In this document: positions 35,872 to 44,464 of the stretch, piece after piece
Layout of the letters: each line of letters opens with the position of its first letter
Position numbering within the stretch: the stretch's first letter is position 1
Source of the DNA: Flavobacterium sp. LC2016-23
Lineage (GTDB): Bacteria; Bacteroidota; Bacteroidia; Flavobacteriales; Flavobacteriaceae
Reading direction: 5' to 3'
Assembly: GCF_009674775.1 (NCBI RefSeq)
Contig: NZ_WKKE01000018.1
Span: 1 to 64,000, forward strand
Length of the DNA: 64,000 bases
Translations under genes and position numbers: made by a program
The notes under the pieces: generated by a model
The model's input: the letters and a program-made list of their open reading frames with translations, nothing else
What the model was told of the DNA's origin: nothing
The model's database searches: none

Positions 35872-36648
35872 CTATCCTTTAATCTGCTTCAGGGAAGTTT
35901 TGATTCCTTTGATTAGGGACGAGCTGAATCCATTGTGTTCCATTTCGTTTAACCCTACAATGGTGCAGCCCTGAGGCGTTGTTACACGGTCGATTAATTG
36001 TTCCGGATGTACTTTTTCTTCTAACAACATTTTAGCCGCTCCTTTTACCGTTTGTGCAGCAATTGCCAAAGCCGTATTCGAATCGAATCCAATCTCGATT
36101 CCTGCCTGCATAGAGGCACGAATATAACGCAAAGCATACGCAGTACCGCAAGCACCTAAAACAGTGGCTGCATCCATCAATTTTTCATCGATTACCGGAG
36201 CTGTACCTAAATCCTGAAACAGATCCACTATGGGCAATGCTTTTTCACGATCTTTTTCCGGAAAAGAGATACAGGTTGCTGATTCTCCAAACTGAGCCGC
36301 AATATTGGGCATAATCCGGATTACCGGATATTCATTGTTTGTTTTGGACTGAAGGACATCAAGCGACAACCCGCTTACTGCCGAAGCAATCGTTTTATTT
36401 TTGATTACCGGTAAAATCTCTGCCAGTACTGTATCAACCTGATAGGGTTTTATGGTCAGGATCACCACATCGGCTTCCTGAATATTGTGTTTGTTATCGG
36501 ATGAAACGGTAATTCCGTGTTCTGATAAATATTCGATACTGGATGTATTTCGTCTTGTAACGGTTACCTGATTATTTTTGGAGAATTTTGCAATTCCCAG
36601 GGCTATAGAAACCCCAAGATTTCCTCCTCCTATGATGTGTACTTTCAT
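35872..36648 (-). CDS. proC: Pyrroline-5-carboxylate reductase
   Basis: ProC makes proline from pyrroline-5-carboxylate using NAD(P)H. The 258-residue protein has the N-terminal Rossmann motif MKVHIIGGGNLGVSIALG, the VVILTIKPYQVD block, IMPNIAAQFGESATC and the signature GACGTAYALRYIRASMQAG. The C-terminus has VTTPQGCTIVGLNEME in place of the usual TSPGGTT. It is slightly shorter than the 270-residue norm. It stands alone; mgtE is next, 100 bases upstream on the same strand. Confidence 0.93.
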   Translation of the reverse strand: MKVHIIGGGNLGVSIALGIAKFSKNNQVTVTRRNTSSIEYLSEHGITVSSDNKHNIQEADVVILTIKPYQVDTVLAEILPVIKNKTIASAVSGLSLDVLQSKTNNEYPVIRIMPNIAAQFGESATCISFPEKDREKALPIVDLFQDLGTAPVIDEKLMDAATVLGACGTAYALRYIRASMQAGIEIGFDSNTALAIAAQTVKGAAKMLLEEKVHPEQLIDRVTTPQGCTIVGLNEMEHNGFSSSLIKGIKTSLKQIKG

Positions 36649-36748
36649 TGCTTGTTTTTTAGCTGATTAATAGCCCGTTTTTTCAGCCACAAATTACACC
36701 GATTTTAGAGATCTTAAATCACTGTAATCTATTAATTTGTTGCAAAAC

Positions 36749-38098
36749 TTAAAACCCAAGAATCATTTTGGCTACTCCAAAATAAAGCATAATTCCAAAA
36801 ACGTCATTGGTCGTAGTAATAAAAGGTCCTGTTGCAATGGCAGGATCAATTTTGTTTTTATGAAGAAAAAGCGGCACTAAAGTTCCCAGAGTTGCAGCAA
36901 ATAAGATCACTACAATCATCGAAATTGAAATCGCGATTCCCACTAAATACTGCTGATACATCACCGAATGATAGCCTAATAAAAGCAATGAAATAATAGT
37001 TCCCGAAATCATCGATACTGAAATCTCCTTGCTGAAATAGCCGCGGCTGAATTCTTTCAAAGTTCCGTTGGCCAGACCCTGAACGACAATTGCCGAAGCC
37101 TGAACACCAATATTTCCGGCTGTTGCCGAAAGCAGTGGCACGAAAATAATTAAAGTTGAATATTTTTGAAAGGTAGCTTCATTTCCTTTCAACACAAAAG
37201 AAGCCACAATTTCGATTACCATTCCGATTAAAAGCCACGGCAAACGTGCTTTGGTCAACTCCAAAACGCTGTCATTGGATTCTACGTCCTGGGTAATACC
37301 CGCTGCCAACTGGTAATCTTTGTCTGCCTCGTCCTTGATTACGTCAACGATATCATCAATGGTAATTCTGCCCACCAGGCGCCCCAGTTCATCTACAACC
37401 GGAATGGCTTCCAAATCGTATTTTTGCATGATACGGGCTACCTCAACATCTTCGGTATCTACGTTTACGAAATTAAGCTTTCGAATATAAATATCTCCGA
37501 TTTGTGTTTTGGTCGAGGTGGTCAGTAAATCTTTAAGTGAAAGCCTTCCTTTTAAGCGGTTTTCGTCATCGACCACGTAAATCGAATGTACTCTTGATAC
37601 GTTTTCAGCCTGAATACGCATTTCTTTCACACAGGTCAGCACATTCCAGTTTTCATTGACTTTAACAAGCTCTTTTCCCATCAGACCACCGGCGGAATTT
37701 TCATCGTAACGCAATAAGTCGACAATATCTTTTGCGTGCTCAACGTCAATTAATTCCGAGATTACCTCTGCTTTAATTTCCTGTGACAGCTCCGCGATAA
37801 TATCTGCGGCATCATTGGTTTCCAGCTCATCAAGTTCTTCCGCAATCTCCTTAGGTGAAAGTCGGCTTAAGATATTTTCGCGCAAATCATCTTCTAATTC
37901 CAGAAGAATTTCGGCTGTTTTATCGCTATCTAAAACCTTAAAAATATAAGTTGCTTCGTCAAAATCCAGTTCGTCAAGGATTTCGGCGATATCTGCGTGG
38001 TGCAGGTCATTCAATAAAACTTCAAGTTCCTTGTCGTTTTTATTAACAATATGCTCCTCTAACTGCTGGATTAAATCTTTACTAACTTTGAACTCCAT
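36749..38098 (-). CDS. mgtE: Magnesium transporter MgtE
   Basis: MgtE is an Mg2+ channel gated by its own cytoplasmic domains. The 449-residue protein has the N-terminal helical superhelix (ADIAEILDELDFDEATYIFKVLD, residues 1-125), two CBS domains (about 135-260, with VARIMQKYDLEAIPVVDELGRLVGRITIDDIVDVI) and five transmembrane helices from about 285 onward. The channel signature is AGNIGVQASAIVVQGLANG. Its first 17 bases overlap the 3' end of rsmA on the same strand. Confidence 0.95.
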   Translation of the reverse strand: MEFKVSKDLIQQLEEHIVNKNDKELEVLLNDLHHADIAEILDELDFDEATYIFKVLDSDKTAEILLELEDDLRENILSRLSPKEIAEELDELETNDAADIIAELSQEIKAEVISELIDVEHAKDIVDLLRYDENSAGGLMGKELVKVNENWNVLTCVKEMRIQAENVSRVHSIYVVDDENRLKGRLSLKDLLTTSTKTQIGDIYIRKLNFVNVDTEDVEVARIMQKYDLEAIPVVDELGRLVGRITIDDIVDVIKDEADKDYQLAAGITQDVESNDSVLELTKARLPWLLIGMVIEIVASFVLKGNEATFQKYSTLIIFVPLLSATAGNIGVQASAIVVQGLANGTLKEFSRGYFSKEISVSMISGTIISLLLLGYHSVMYQQYLVGIAISISMIVVILFAATLGTLVPLFLHKNKIDPAIATGPFITTTNDVFGIMLYFGVAKMILGF

Positions 38099-38867
38099 CG
38101 GCTTCTATTTTTTGAGTCAAAACAATAAATTCGTCTACGCTAAGCTGCTCCGGACGTTTATCAAAGATAAGGTCTAATCGAAGATCATCTGATAAATTTA
38201 ATGTTTTCAAACTGTTACGTAATGTTTTTCGTCTTTGCTGAAAAGCCGTTTTTACCACTGTAAAAAATATCTTTTCGCTACAAGGAAGACTGTAATCTTC
38301 CTTTCGGGTCATTTTCATCACACCCGATTTCACCTTGGGCGGAGGAATAAAAACATTTTCGTCAACAGTAAACAAGTACTCTGTATCATAGAAAGCCTGG
38401 GCTAAAACGGATAAGATTCCGTAAGCCTTTGAGCCTTTTTTCTCGCAGATTCGTTCTGCCACTTCTTTTTGAAACATTCCTGAAAACTCAGGAATCTGAT
38501 GTTTAAGTTCTAAAGTCCTGAAAACAATCTGAGTCGAAATATTATACGGAAAGTTTCCAATAATAGCGAACTGCTTGTCTTCATACACTTCTTTTATATT
38601 GTATTTCAGGAAATCCTGAGAGATAATTTTATCTTTTAATTTCGGATAATTTTCACCCAAATACACCACAGATTCCGTGTCAATCTCGATGACATGGGTA
38701 TTAATTGGTTTGTCAAGCAAATATTTAGTCAACACACCCATCCCCGGTCCTATTTCTAAAACCTCATCATATCCTTTTAAACTTAAAGTATCTGCAATTG
38801 CTTTGGCGATACTTTCGTCTTTCAGGAAGTGTTGTCCTAAATGTTTTTTGGCTTTTACTTTTTCCAT
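38082..38867 (-). CDS. rsmA: 16S rRNA dimethyladenosine transferase
   Basis: RsmA (KsgA) dimethylates A1518 and A1519 of 16S rRNA during 30S assembly. The 261-residue protein has KKHLGQHFLKDESI, the SAM-binding LEIGPGMGVLTKYLL, ISQDFLKYNI, the target-adenosine motif NFPYNIST, and the C-terminal helical domain with KTAFQQRRKTLRNSLK. It is full length. Its 3' end overlaps the start of mgtE by 17 bases, so the two are read together. Confidence 0.96.
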   Translation of the reverse strand: MEKVKAKKHLGQHFLKDESIAKAIADTLSLKGYDEVLEIGPGMGVLTKYLLDKPINTHVIEIDTESVVYLGENYPKLKDKIISQDFLKYNIKEVYEDKQFAIIGNFPYNISTQIVFRTLELKHQIPEFSGMFQKEVAERICEKKGSKAYGILSVLAQAFYDTEYLFTVDENVFIPPPKVKSGVMKMTRKEDYSLPCSEKIFFTVVKTAFQQRRKTLRNSLKTLNLSDDLRLDLIFDKRPEQLSVDEFIVLTQKIEADGVQS

Positions 38868-38877
38868 TGTCTTTTTT

Positions 38878-38917
38878 TAGATTCTTAGATTGTCAGATCC
38901 TAAGATTGTTAGATTTT
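38878..38917. repeat. TTAGATTGT-word spacer repeat
   Basis: Tagattcttagattgtcag, atcctaagattgttagat: the words TTAGAT and TAAGAT recur. The same words fill 39977-40070, with no coding. Confidence 0.5.
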
Positions 38918-38946
38918 CGAAATATCAGGTAATCCGGAAATCTCAT

Positions 38947-39423
38947 TTATTTTTTATTAATCTCTCTCAACTGTTGAATGTCTAACAAATCCTTTGCTCT
39001 GTTTGCTTTAATCTTACTTGTAATTAAATCTTCTAAAGACAAAACATTCCATTTTAAAAATGTTTTATCATTTACAATCACCTCTTCACTATCAATAAAA
39101 GCTTCATCAAAAGTTTTATTTACCGAAAATCTGGTAATTAATTCCAAGTTCAAATCAACCGGGGAGAACTTAATTGAGATGTTTTGCTGCTGTTTTTTTA
39201 CATTTTCGGGGAAATCATCGATTTCATATCCCATTTCATTAAAAACAAGCACCAATTTTTTAAAATTGTCATCTGTTGTGTCAATCCAAAAATCCACATC
39301 TGCTGAATGTCTCTGATAGCCATGAAAATTTACAGCTCCACCGCCAACCATAAGCATCCTTACCTTATGTTTGCTTGCCAAAGTAATAAACTCATCAATG
39401 TTTTGATCCCATAATTTTGACAT
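38947..39423 (-). CDS. Nucleotidyltransferase-fold protein (DUF6036-like/MNT type)
   Basis: The 158-residue protein has a minimal nucleotidyltransferase core: MLMVGGGAVNFHGYQRHSADVDFWID. A GG motif and the Asp42-x-Asp44 pair supply metal binding, and a downstream acidic residue lies in PVDLNLELITRF. The C-terminal part (LEDLITSKIKANRAKDLLDIQQL) matches the usual AbiEii/DUF6036-like tail, in which KxxANRxKDxxDI is conserved. It may transfer a nucleotide to RNA or protein. A 61-codon gene ends 2 bases upstream (stop before start) and is probably coupled. Such two-gene units recall toxin-antitoxin pairs, but no direct evidence is here. Confidence 0.8.
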   Translation of the reverse strand: MSKLWDQNIDEFITLASKHKVRMLMVGGGAVNFHGYQRHSADVDFWIDTTDDNFKKLVLVFNEMGYEIDDFPENVKKQQQNISIKFSPVDLNLELITRFSVNKTFDEAFIDSEEVIVNDKTFLKWNVLSLEDLITSKIKANRAKDLLDIQQLREINKK

Positions 39424-39424
39424 A

Positions 39425-39610
39425 CTAACTCGATTTTATAACAATCAGAAAATTATCTTTGTTTCTATCCTCTTTATTTTTTACGGGAAATCGGCTTACT
39501 CTTTCACTTAATCTTAAAAAACTATAAAATCTTTCCGTTTTAGACAACTTCAGAAAATCTTCCTGTTGTTGCTTATTACTTTCTTCTTTAGTTTGAAATC
39601 GAATTTCCAT
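39425..39610 (-). CDS. Small partner of the nucleotidyltransferase
   Basis: The 61-residue product reads MEIRFQTKEESNKQQQEDFL, then KLSKTERFYSFLRLSERVSRFPVKNK, then a short strand DNFLIVIKSS. The pattern ESNKxxxxxFLxLSxxERxxxFLxLS and the NFLIVI end resemble small proteins that precede DUF6036-like nucleotidyltransferases in Bacteroidota. It is charged, helical and soluble. It ends 1 base before the start of the nucleotidyltransferase gene. The function is unknown; antitoxin or partner are both possible. Confidence 0.7.
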   Translation of the reverse strand: MEIRFQTKEESNKQQQEDFLKLSKTERFYSFLRLSERVSRFPVKNKEDRNKDNFLIVIKSS

Positions 39611-39657
39611 AATTTTCTTTTTTAATGATACTGAAAACCGGGACTGAAAACTTAATC

Positions 39658-39969
39658 TTAATGTTCCGAAATAACTTCCAGCTCCGTTTTGAAAGAAAGC
39701 ATTTTATCTGCAAACAATCCCAAAGCTTCCCTGTGAAATTCCGGTTCATCTTCGATGTAAAACTGCTCTAAAGTTTCTTTACTGTCGGTAACATATTGTA
39801 CGGAATACGTAATGCCGCCCATTTCTTCTTCAATCAAAACTTTCACAATTCGTGCTGAAGAGAATTTTTGTGTGGCTAAAATTTCCGGTATGTGTTTTTC
39901 CTGCATCCACTTTAACCATTGGTCGTGAACGCTTTCGTGTATGTTGGTCGTAACGTTGTAAATAATCAT
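39658..39969 (-). CDS. DUF4286 family protein
   Basis: The 103-residue protein matches DUF4286: MIIYNVTTNIHESVHDQWLKWMQEKHIPEIL, EEMGGITYSVQYV, FYIEDEPEFHREALGLFADKMLSFKTELEVI (read in parts). The fold is a dimeric ferredoxin-like alpha/beta barrel of the NIPSNAP kind. No activity is known. It stands between the TPR gene (40076) and the small nucleotidyltransferase pair, all on the minus strand, separated by a repeat-word spacer. Confidence 0.88.
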   Translation of the reverse strand: MIIYNVTTNIHESVHDQWLKWMQEKHIPEILATQKFSSARIVKVLIEEEMGGITYSVQYVTDSKETLEQFYIEDEPEFHREALGLFADKMLSFKTELEVISEH

Positions 39970-39976
39970 TTTCTGT

Positions 39977-40070
39977 TTAGATTGTTAGATTTCTTAGATT
40001 GTTAGATTATTAGATTATTAGATTATTTAGAAAAGTCTAAAGATCTAAGTAGTCTGAAATCTAAGAATTC
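39977..40070. repeat. TTAGATT-word repeat spacer
   Basis: The spacer after the TPR gene holds tagattgttagatttcttag, attgttagattattagatta and ctaaagatctaagtag. TTAGAT occurs at least five times and its reverse complement ATCTAA at least twice. Similar to 38878-38917. Confidence 0.65.
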
Positions 40071-40075
40071 TAATT

Positions 40076-41857
40076 TTATAAATTCTTGTCTCCTCTTAAC
40101 TCGCGGTATTTTTTCCTGGCATCAACAAAGTAAATACTATCCTGATGGTTAAAAATCACTTTTTCATATAAAGGCTTTGCCTTTTCTGTATCTTTCAATT
40201 CGTCGTTGTAAATTTCTGCCGAAAAGAATAACGCCTCATCTACATAAATTCCGTCACTGTGATTGTCAATTATTTGCTGATACTGGCCTAAAGCAGCCGT
40301 ATAATCTGCTTGGCTTTCGTATATTTTTCCTAAACGCAACATTGTAACAGCTTCAATTTCCTGTCCTTTAAAATTTTTCAGAATACCCTGAAACTGAGCA
40401 ATAGCTTTCAGTTTCTTATTTTGGTACATCAGAAAATCACCTTTCGCAAACTGTTTCAGTGCCGTTTGCGTTGAATCGGCAGCGGTATTGTCGTTGATTA
40501 GTAAAAAATATTCAAGAGCGTCATTGGCAATCAACTGTGTATTGGCTGATTTTAATTCTTTAAACTGTTTCAAAGCCCATTCAAAATCAGTTTTGTAATA
40601 ACTTGTTTTGGCAGCCCTCAGACTCGCCTCATGCGACATCACATCATTCTTCAAATCCAGCTGAATCTGGGAATAATAAATCAGCGCCTGATTGAACTTT
40701 TCTTCCAGAAGCAAAATATCACCCAGTTCCATTTTAGCATCTGCCTGTTGATACTCATTCAGGTTTAGCTCTAAGGCTCTTTTTATAATTGCTTTGCCTT
40801 CTTCCGGTTTTTTCAAATTAAAAGCCAGAAAGTGCGCCTGAATTATTTGCAAAGATACGGTAAAAGGAGTGATTTCATAGGTAGTCAGCAATTGTTGTAA
40901 CTCGGTCTCGATAGCCGGATAGTCTTTTTCCTGAGCTTTTTCAATTTTAATTTCCATCAGACTGGCATTGGTCTGAATCAGCAAATCTAAATCCTTGGTA
41001 TTTAACAGAATAAAATTCAGAATCTCAGTAGCGGTCTCGGTATCGTTTTCATTCAGTGCAAACTGACTCAGATTCACAATACTCATCAGGGATTCGGGTT
41101 CTCTTTTATAAATGGCTTTTTCCTGGATAAAAGCCTTTCCGAATTCTTTCTGCTGCACGTAAAACCAGCTTAAGTAATGGTTCCAGAACACATCCTGATC
41201 TTTTTGCGTTCTTAGGATTAATGCTTTTCGCATCGCATCTTTGAAACCTGTATTATCGGTTTCTCCATTCATAAAACGGGAAAGCTGTGTCTGAATTAAA
41301 TTGGCATTCTGTGGATTCTTAAAGGATTCCGTCAGTAAAAGGTCGATCATTTGATCGGTCTTTCCCAGCTGGCCGTACAACATTCCGATCTGAAAATTGA
41401 AATTGTAATTCGGCTGCACTTCCATTGCGGTCTGATAGGCTTTTAAGGCATATTCGAGCAAAACCTTTTTTTCAAAGGAATTTCCGATACCGTAAACATC
41501 ATTCGAATTGGTTCTGATTTTTTCAATAGCCTGATCGTAATAGCTTTTGGCTTTGGATTCATTTTTCTGCAATTGAAAGTTGTAACCCAATTCAACCAGA
41601 AAAACACCTTGTTTGTATCGGTTGTATCTCTCCTGAATCGCTTTTTGGGCAATATCAAATTGCTGCAATTGCTGGTAACAGTCGATGGTTCTTAAAAAAT
41701 ACTGGGTATTGGACGGGGCTAAATTTAAAAGCTGTTCGTAACTGACTTTTGCTTTTTCGAAATCGCCTTTATCGTAGTAATATTGAGCCAGTTGCTCATT
41801 TTGTGCAAACGCAAAACCAGACCACAACAAAAGAATATAGATAAAAATGTTTTTCAT
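40076..41857 (-). CDS. Exported tetratricopeptide-repeat protein
   Basis: The 593-residue protein starts with a signal peptide (IYILLLWSGFAFAQ) and consists of TPR pairs through the whole length. Examples are AQYYYDKGDFEKAKVSYEQLLNLAPSNTQYFL near the start, ALKAYQTAMEVQPNYNFNFQIGMLYGQLGK, and near the C-terminus MLRLGKIYESQADYTAALGQYQQI followed by AEIYNDELKDTEKAKPLYEKVI. TPRs act as scaffolds for protein complexes; here they would act in the periplasm. There is no catalytic domain. It follows serS on the same strand after a repeat-word spacer. Confidence 0.88.
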   Translation of the reverse strand: MKNIFIYILLLWSGFAFAQNEQLAQYYYDKGDFEKAKVSYEQLLNLAPSNTQYFLRTIDCYQQLQQFDIAQKAIQERYNRYKQGVFLVELGYNFQLQKNESKAKSYYDQAIEKIRTNSNDVYGIGNSFEKKVLLEYALKAYQTAMEVQPNYNFNFQIGMLYGQLGKTDQMIDLLLTESFKNPQNANLIQTQLSRFMNGETDNTGFKDAMRKALILRTQKDQDVFWNHYLSWFYVQQKEFGKAFIQEKAIYKREPESLMSIVNLSQFALNENDTETATEILNFILLNTKDLDLLIQTNASLMEIKIEKAQEKDYPAIETELQQLLTTYEITPFTVSLQIIQAHFLAFNLKKPEEGKAIIKRALELNLNEYQQADAKMELGDILLLEEKFNQALIYYSQIQLDLKNDVMSHEASLRAAKTSYYKTDFEWALKQFKELKSANTQLIANDALEYFLLINDNTAADSTQTALKQFAKGDFLMYQNKKLKAIAQFQGILKNFKGQEIEAVTMLRLGKIYESQADYTAALGQYQQIIDNHSDGIYVDEALFFSAEIYNDELKDTEKAKPLYEKVIFNHQDSIYFVDARKKYRELRGDKNL

Positions 41858-41883
41858 ATTTCTGGTTTTTGTTGAAAATCTTT

Positions 41884-41966
41884 TTGAGTCGCAGTTATTA
41901 GTTTTCAGTCGCAGTTGACAGTCGCAGTTTGCTAACTGAATACTGCGACTATAAACTGTAAACTGA
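41884..41966. repeat. CAGTCGCAGT-word repeat in serS-TPR spacer
   Basis: gagtcgcagttattag, cagtcgcagttgacagtcgcag and gaatactgcgac words fill 83 bases. The 15-mer ACTGAATACTGCGAC (41935-41949) is shared with the atpD-atpC spacer. Confidence 0.65.
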
Positions 41967-41967
41967 A

Positions 41968-43239
41968 TTAATCTATTATATCAAATCCGCAGTACGGACG
42001 TAAAACTTCCGGAATTACGATTCCTTCCGGTGTTTGGTAATTTTCCAAAATTCCTGCCAGAACTCTTGGCAAAGCCAATGAACTTCCGTTAAGGGTATGT
42101 GCCAGCTGGTTTTTCCCATCTTTGTCTTTGAAACGCAATTTCAGACGGTTGGCCTGAAAAGTTTCGAAGTTAGAAACGGAACTAATTTCTAACCAACGGT
42201 CCTGAGCGGTAGAAAACACTTCAAAATCATACGTTAAAGCAGAAGTGAAACCCATATCACCACCACACAAACGCAAGATTCGGTAAGGCAATTTCAATTC
42301 CTGCAGAATGTTTTTTACGTGCTCGACCATTCCATCAAGCGCTTTATAGGAATTGTCCGGGTGTTCGATGCGCACAATTTCTACCTTATCGAATTGGTGC
42401 AAACGGTTCAGTCCACGAACGTGTGCTCCGTAAGAACCTGCCTCACGGCGGAAACATGGTGTGTAAGCCGTATGTAAAACCGGCAATTCGCTTTCGCTCA
42501 AAAGAACATCACGAAACAAGTTCGTCACCGGAACCTCAGCGGTTGGAATCAGATACAAATCATCAATCGTAGAATGATACATTTGTCCTTCTTTGTCCGG
42601 CAATTGTCCTGTTCCGTACCCTGAAGCTTCGTTTACCAAATGCGGCACCTGAACTTCATTGTATCCTGCAGCTGTATTTTTATCTAAAAAGTAATTGATT
42701 AAGGCACGTTGCAGACGGGCTCCTTTTCCTTTGTAAACGGGAAATCCGGCACCGGCAATTTTCACACCCAGTTCAAAATCAATGATGTCGTATTTTTTTA
42801 CCAGCTCCCAGTGAGGCTGTGCGCCTTCGTGCAAAACCGGGATTTCACCTTCTTCAAAAACATTCAGATTATCGTCCGGCGTTTTTCCTTCAGGAACAAT
42901 ATCAGCCGGAAGGTTAGGTAGCGTATATAATTTATTGGTTAATTCGACAGCCAGAGCTTCTGCTTTTTCGCCTAATTCTTTACTTTTTTCTTTTAAGGAA
43001 ACTGTTTTTTCTTTTAAGATTGCTGCTTTCGATTTCTCTCCGGCTTTCATCAATTCACCAATATCCTTGGATAATTTATTAGATTCAGATAAAACATTGT
43101 CTAATTCTACCTGCGCAGCACGACGGTTTTCATCTAATTGAACCACTTCTTCAACAACACTTTTGGCATCGATATTTCGTTTTGCCAAAGCCTTGATTAC
43201 TTTCTCCTGATTTTCTCTAATAAATGCGATTTGTAACAT
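41968..43239 (-). CDS. serS: Serine--tRNA ligase
   Basis: SerS charges tRNA-Ser. The 423-residue class II synthetase has the N-terminal coiled-coil arm (residues 28-100, with EEVVQLDENRRAAQVELDNVLSESNKLS), motif 2 TPCFRREAGSYG and motif 3 with NGSSLALPRVLAGILENYQ (a little before the end). The tail EVLRPYCGFDIID is typical. It is full length. Minus-strand boxes TAAATTTG (43281-43288) and TAACTTTG (43314-43321) lie 42 and 75 bases upstream. Confidence 0.97.
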   Translation of the reverse strand: MLQIAFIRENQEKVIKALAKRNIDAKSVVEEVVQLDENRRAAQVELDNVLSESNKLSKDIGELMKAGEKSKAAILKEKTVSLKEKSKELGEKAEALAVELTNKLYTLPNLPADIVPEGKTPDDNLNVFEEGEIPVLHEGAQPHWELVKKYDIIDFELGVKIAGAGFPVYKGKGARLQRALINYFLDKNTAAGYNEVQVPHLVNEASGYGTGQLPDKEGQMYHSTIDDLYLIPTAEVPVTNLFRDVLLSESELPVLHTAYTPCFRREAGSYGAHVRGLNRLHQFDKVEIVRIEHPDNSYKALDGMVEHVKNILQELKLPYRILRLCGGDMGFTSALTYDFEVFSTAQDRWLEISSVSNFETFQANRLKLRFKDKDGKNQLAHTLNGSSLALPRVLAGILENYQTPEGIVIPEVLRPYCGFDIID

Positions 43240-43280
43240 AGCTTGATTTTTGTAACTATTTTATTTTTATATAAAGGAAG

Positions 43281-43288
43281 CAAATTTA
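43281..43288 (-). promoter_or_regulatory. -7 box of serS
   Basis: Minus-strand TAAATTTG fits TAnnTTTG. A CAA on the plus strand at 43314-43316 would give a TTG about 25 bases upstream. A second box TAACTTTG overlaps it at 43314-43321. Confidence 0.4.
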
Positions 43289-43436
43289 AGGAAATGTTTG
43301 TTAAGAATAAGGACAAAGTTACCTGTAAAAGCGAATTTCACAGGGCAAATTGAAACGAACACAGAATTTCTTTGCCATTTAGATTCAATTCTGTGCTGCT
43401 TTGTAGTTTTTCTTTGAAAAAAGGGTCGAAATAAAA

Positions 43437-43976
43437 CTATTCCCTTTTAATTTCATGTCCCACAAATTCCTCTAAAACCGCGAACATTTCGTCCACCGAA
43501 AGCACTTCGGTATCGGGATGGGATTTTAGGAAACCGGCGTTCAGTGTCACCAGATTTTCTTCCAGTTCAAAGAAAGTATCGTTGTTTAGCAAATCTCTCG
43601 TTGGGTTGACGCCTTCCAGTTTTCCTTTCAGGAATTTATCAATCTTGACACTACTCAGCAATCGCACTCTTTTGGCTTGTGTCTGAAACAATTCTAAATG
43701 TTTTTCAGCGCCAATTAAAGCGAGGCCTTCTTCTATCAGTTCATTCAGTTCTTTATTCCAGCGTGAATTGTAAACGAATTGCGAAAAATTGCCTTCCGTA
43801 TATTGTGAAGTATAATAATCCAGATAATAACTCATCAAGGCATCTTCGTGAATCAGGTCGTCGTCTATTTTTTCCTCACGCATCAGGTTGATCACCGAAA
43901 TATTAGAATTGATCACGTCCTGAGGATTTTCGCTGTTTGCCGCGGTTTCTGAAATAATGATTCTGCCGAATTCCAT
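43437..43976 (-). CDS. DMP19/DUF4375-like protein
   Basis: The 179-residue protein is mostly helical and acidic. The segment LDYYTSQYTEGNFSQFVYNSRWNKELNELIEEGLALIGAEKHLELF (read in parts) matches the central feature of the DMP19/DUF4375 family (NGGFxQYFxNS...EALxxIGA), whose Neisseria member imitates DNA to block a repressor. Here the acid content is moderate, so DNA mimicry cannot be claimed. It stands alone. No promoter was clear upstream. Confidence 0.65.
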   Translation of the reverse strand: MEFGRIIISETAANSENPQDVINSNISVINLMREEKIDDDLIHEDALMSYYLDYYTSQYTEGNFSQFVYNSRWNKELNELIEEGLALIGAEKHLELFQTQAKRVRLLSSVKIDKFLKGKLEGVNPTRDLLNNDTFFELEENLVTLNAGFLKSHPDTEVLSVDEMFAVLEEFVGHEIKRE

Positions 43977-44179
43977 TTGAATTTATTTTAAGGAGTTTGG
44001 TGCAAATTTCGGGTAAAATAACAGACGAAAGAAATCCTAAATTGCTTTTATGCACAATTTTGTCATTTCTATAAAAACGAAATTTAAAATTATTCTCCGT
44101 AATTTCATAAAACTATTCGCTAACTTATTAAAAATCAAAACAACAAAAGTAATTTTCAAAGAGATAAAACACTAACCAA

Positions 44180-44464
44180 ATGAATACACTGCTAAAAAAA
44201 CCAACCCTGTTTTATGTCCTGGGAATACTTTCCATCCTTGCCGGTACTGTTTACGCTATATTATTGATTGCCGGAAATTCCGCGCAGGACGGATTACTGG
44301 GGATTTATATTTTATTCAGCCTGATATTGGTTTTATTCGCCGTCATTGTCGACAGATTTCTGGTTCGGAAGTTCGGAAACCAAAAGGTGAATAAAGTTCA
44401 ATTTTCTTTCCTGCTCCTGATCGTGCTTCTTTGGATTATCAGAGCAATATTAAATGGGTTTTAA
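44180..44464 (+). CDS. Three-helix membrane protein
   Basis: The 94-residue protein has three hydrophobic stretches (about residues 12-31, 38-58 and 74-91), with the basic loop DRFLVRKFGNQKVNKVQ between the second and third. No motif is recognised. It is convergent with the patatin-like gene: the two stop codons are directly adjacent at 44462-44467. No hairpin lies between, so transcripts may overlap. Function unknown. Confidence 0.75.
   Translation: MNTLLKKPTLFYVLGILSILAGTVYAILLIAGNSAQDGLLGIYILFSLILVLFAVIVDRFLVRKFGNQKVNKVQFSFLLLIVLLWIIRAILNGF

Noticed and set aside
38878..40070. CRISPR array from TTAGATT repeats
   Set aside because: The words are short, unevenly spaced and have no unique spacers or cas genes.
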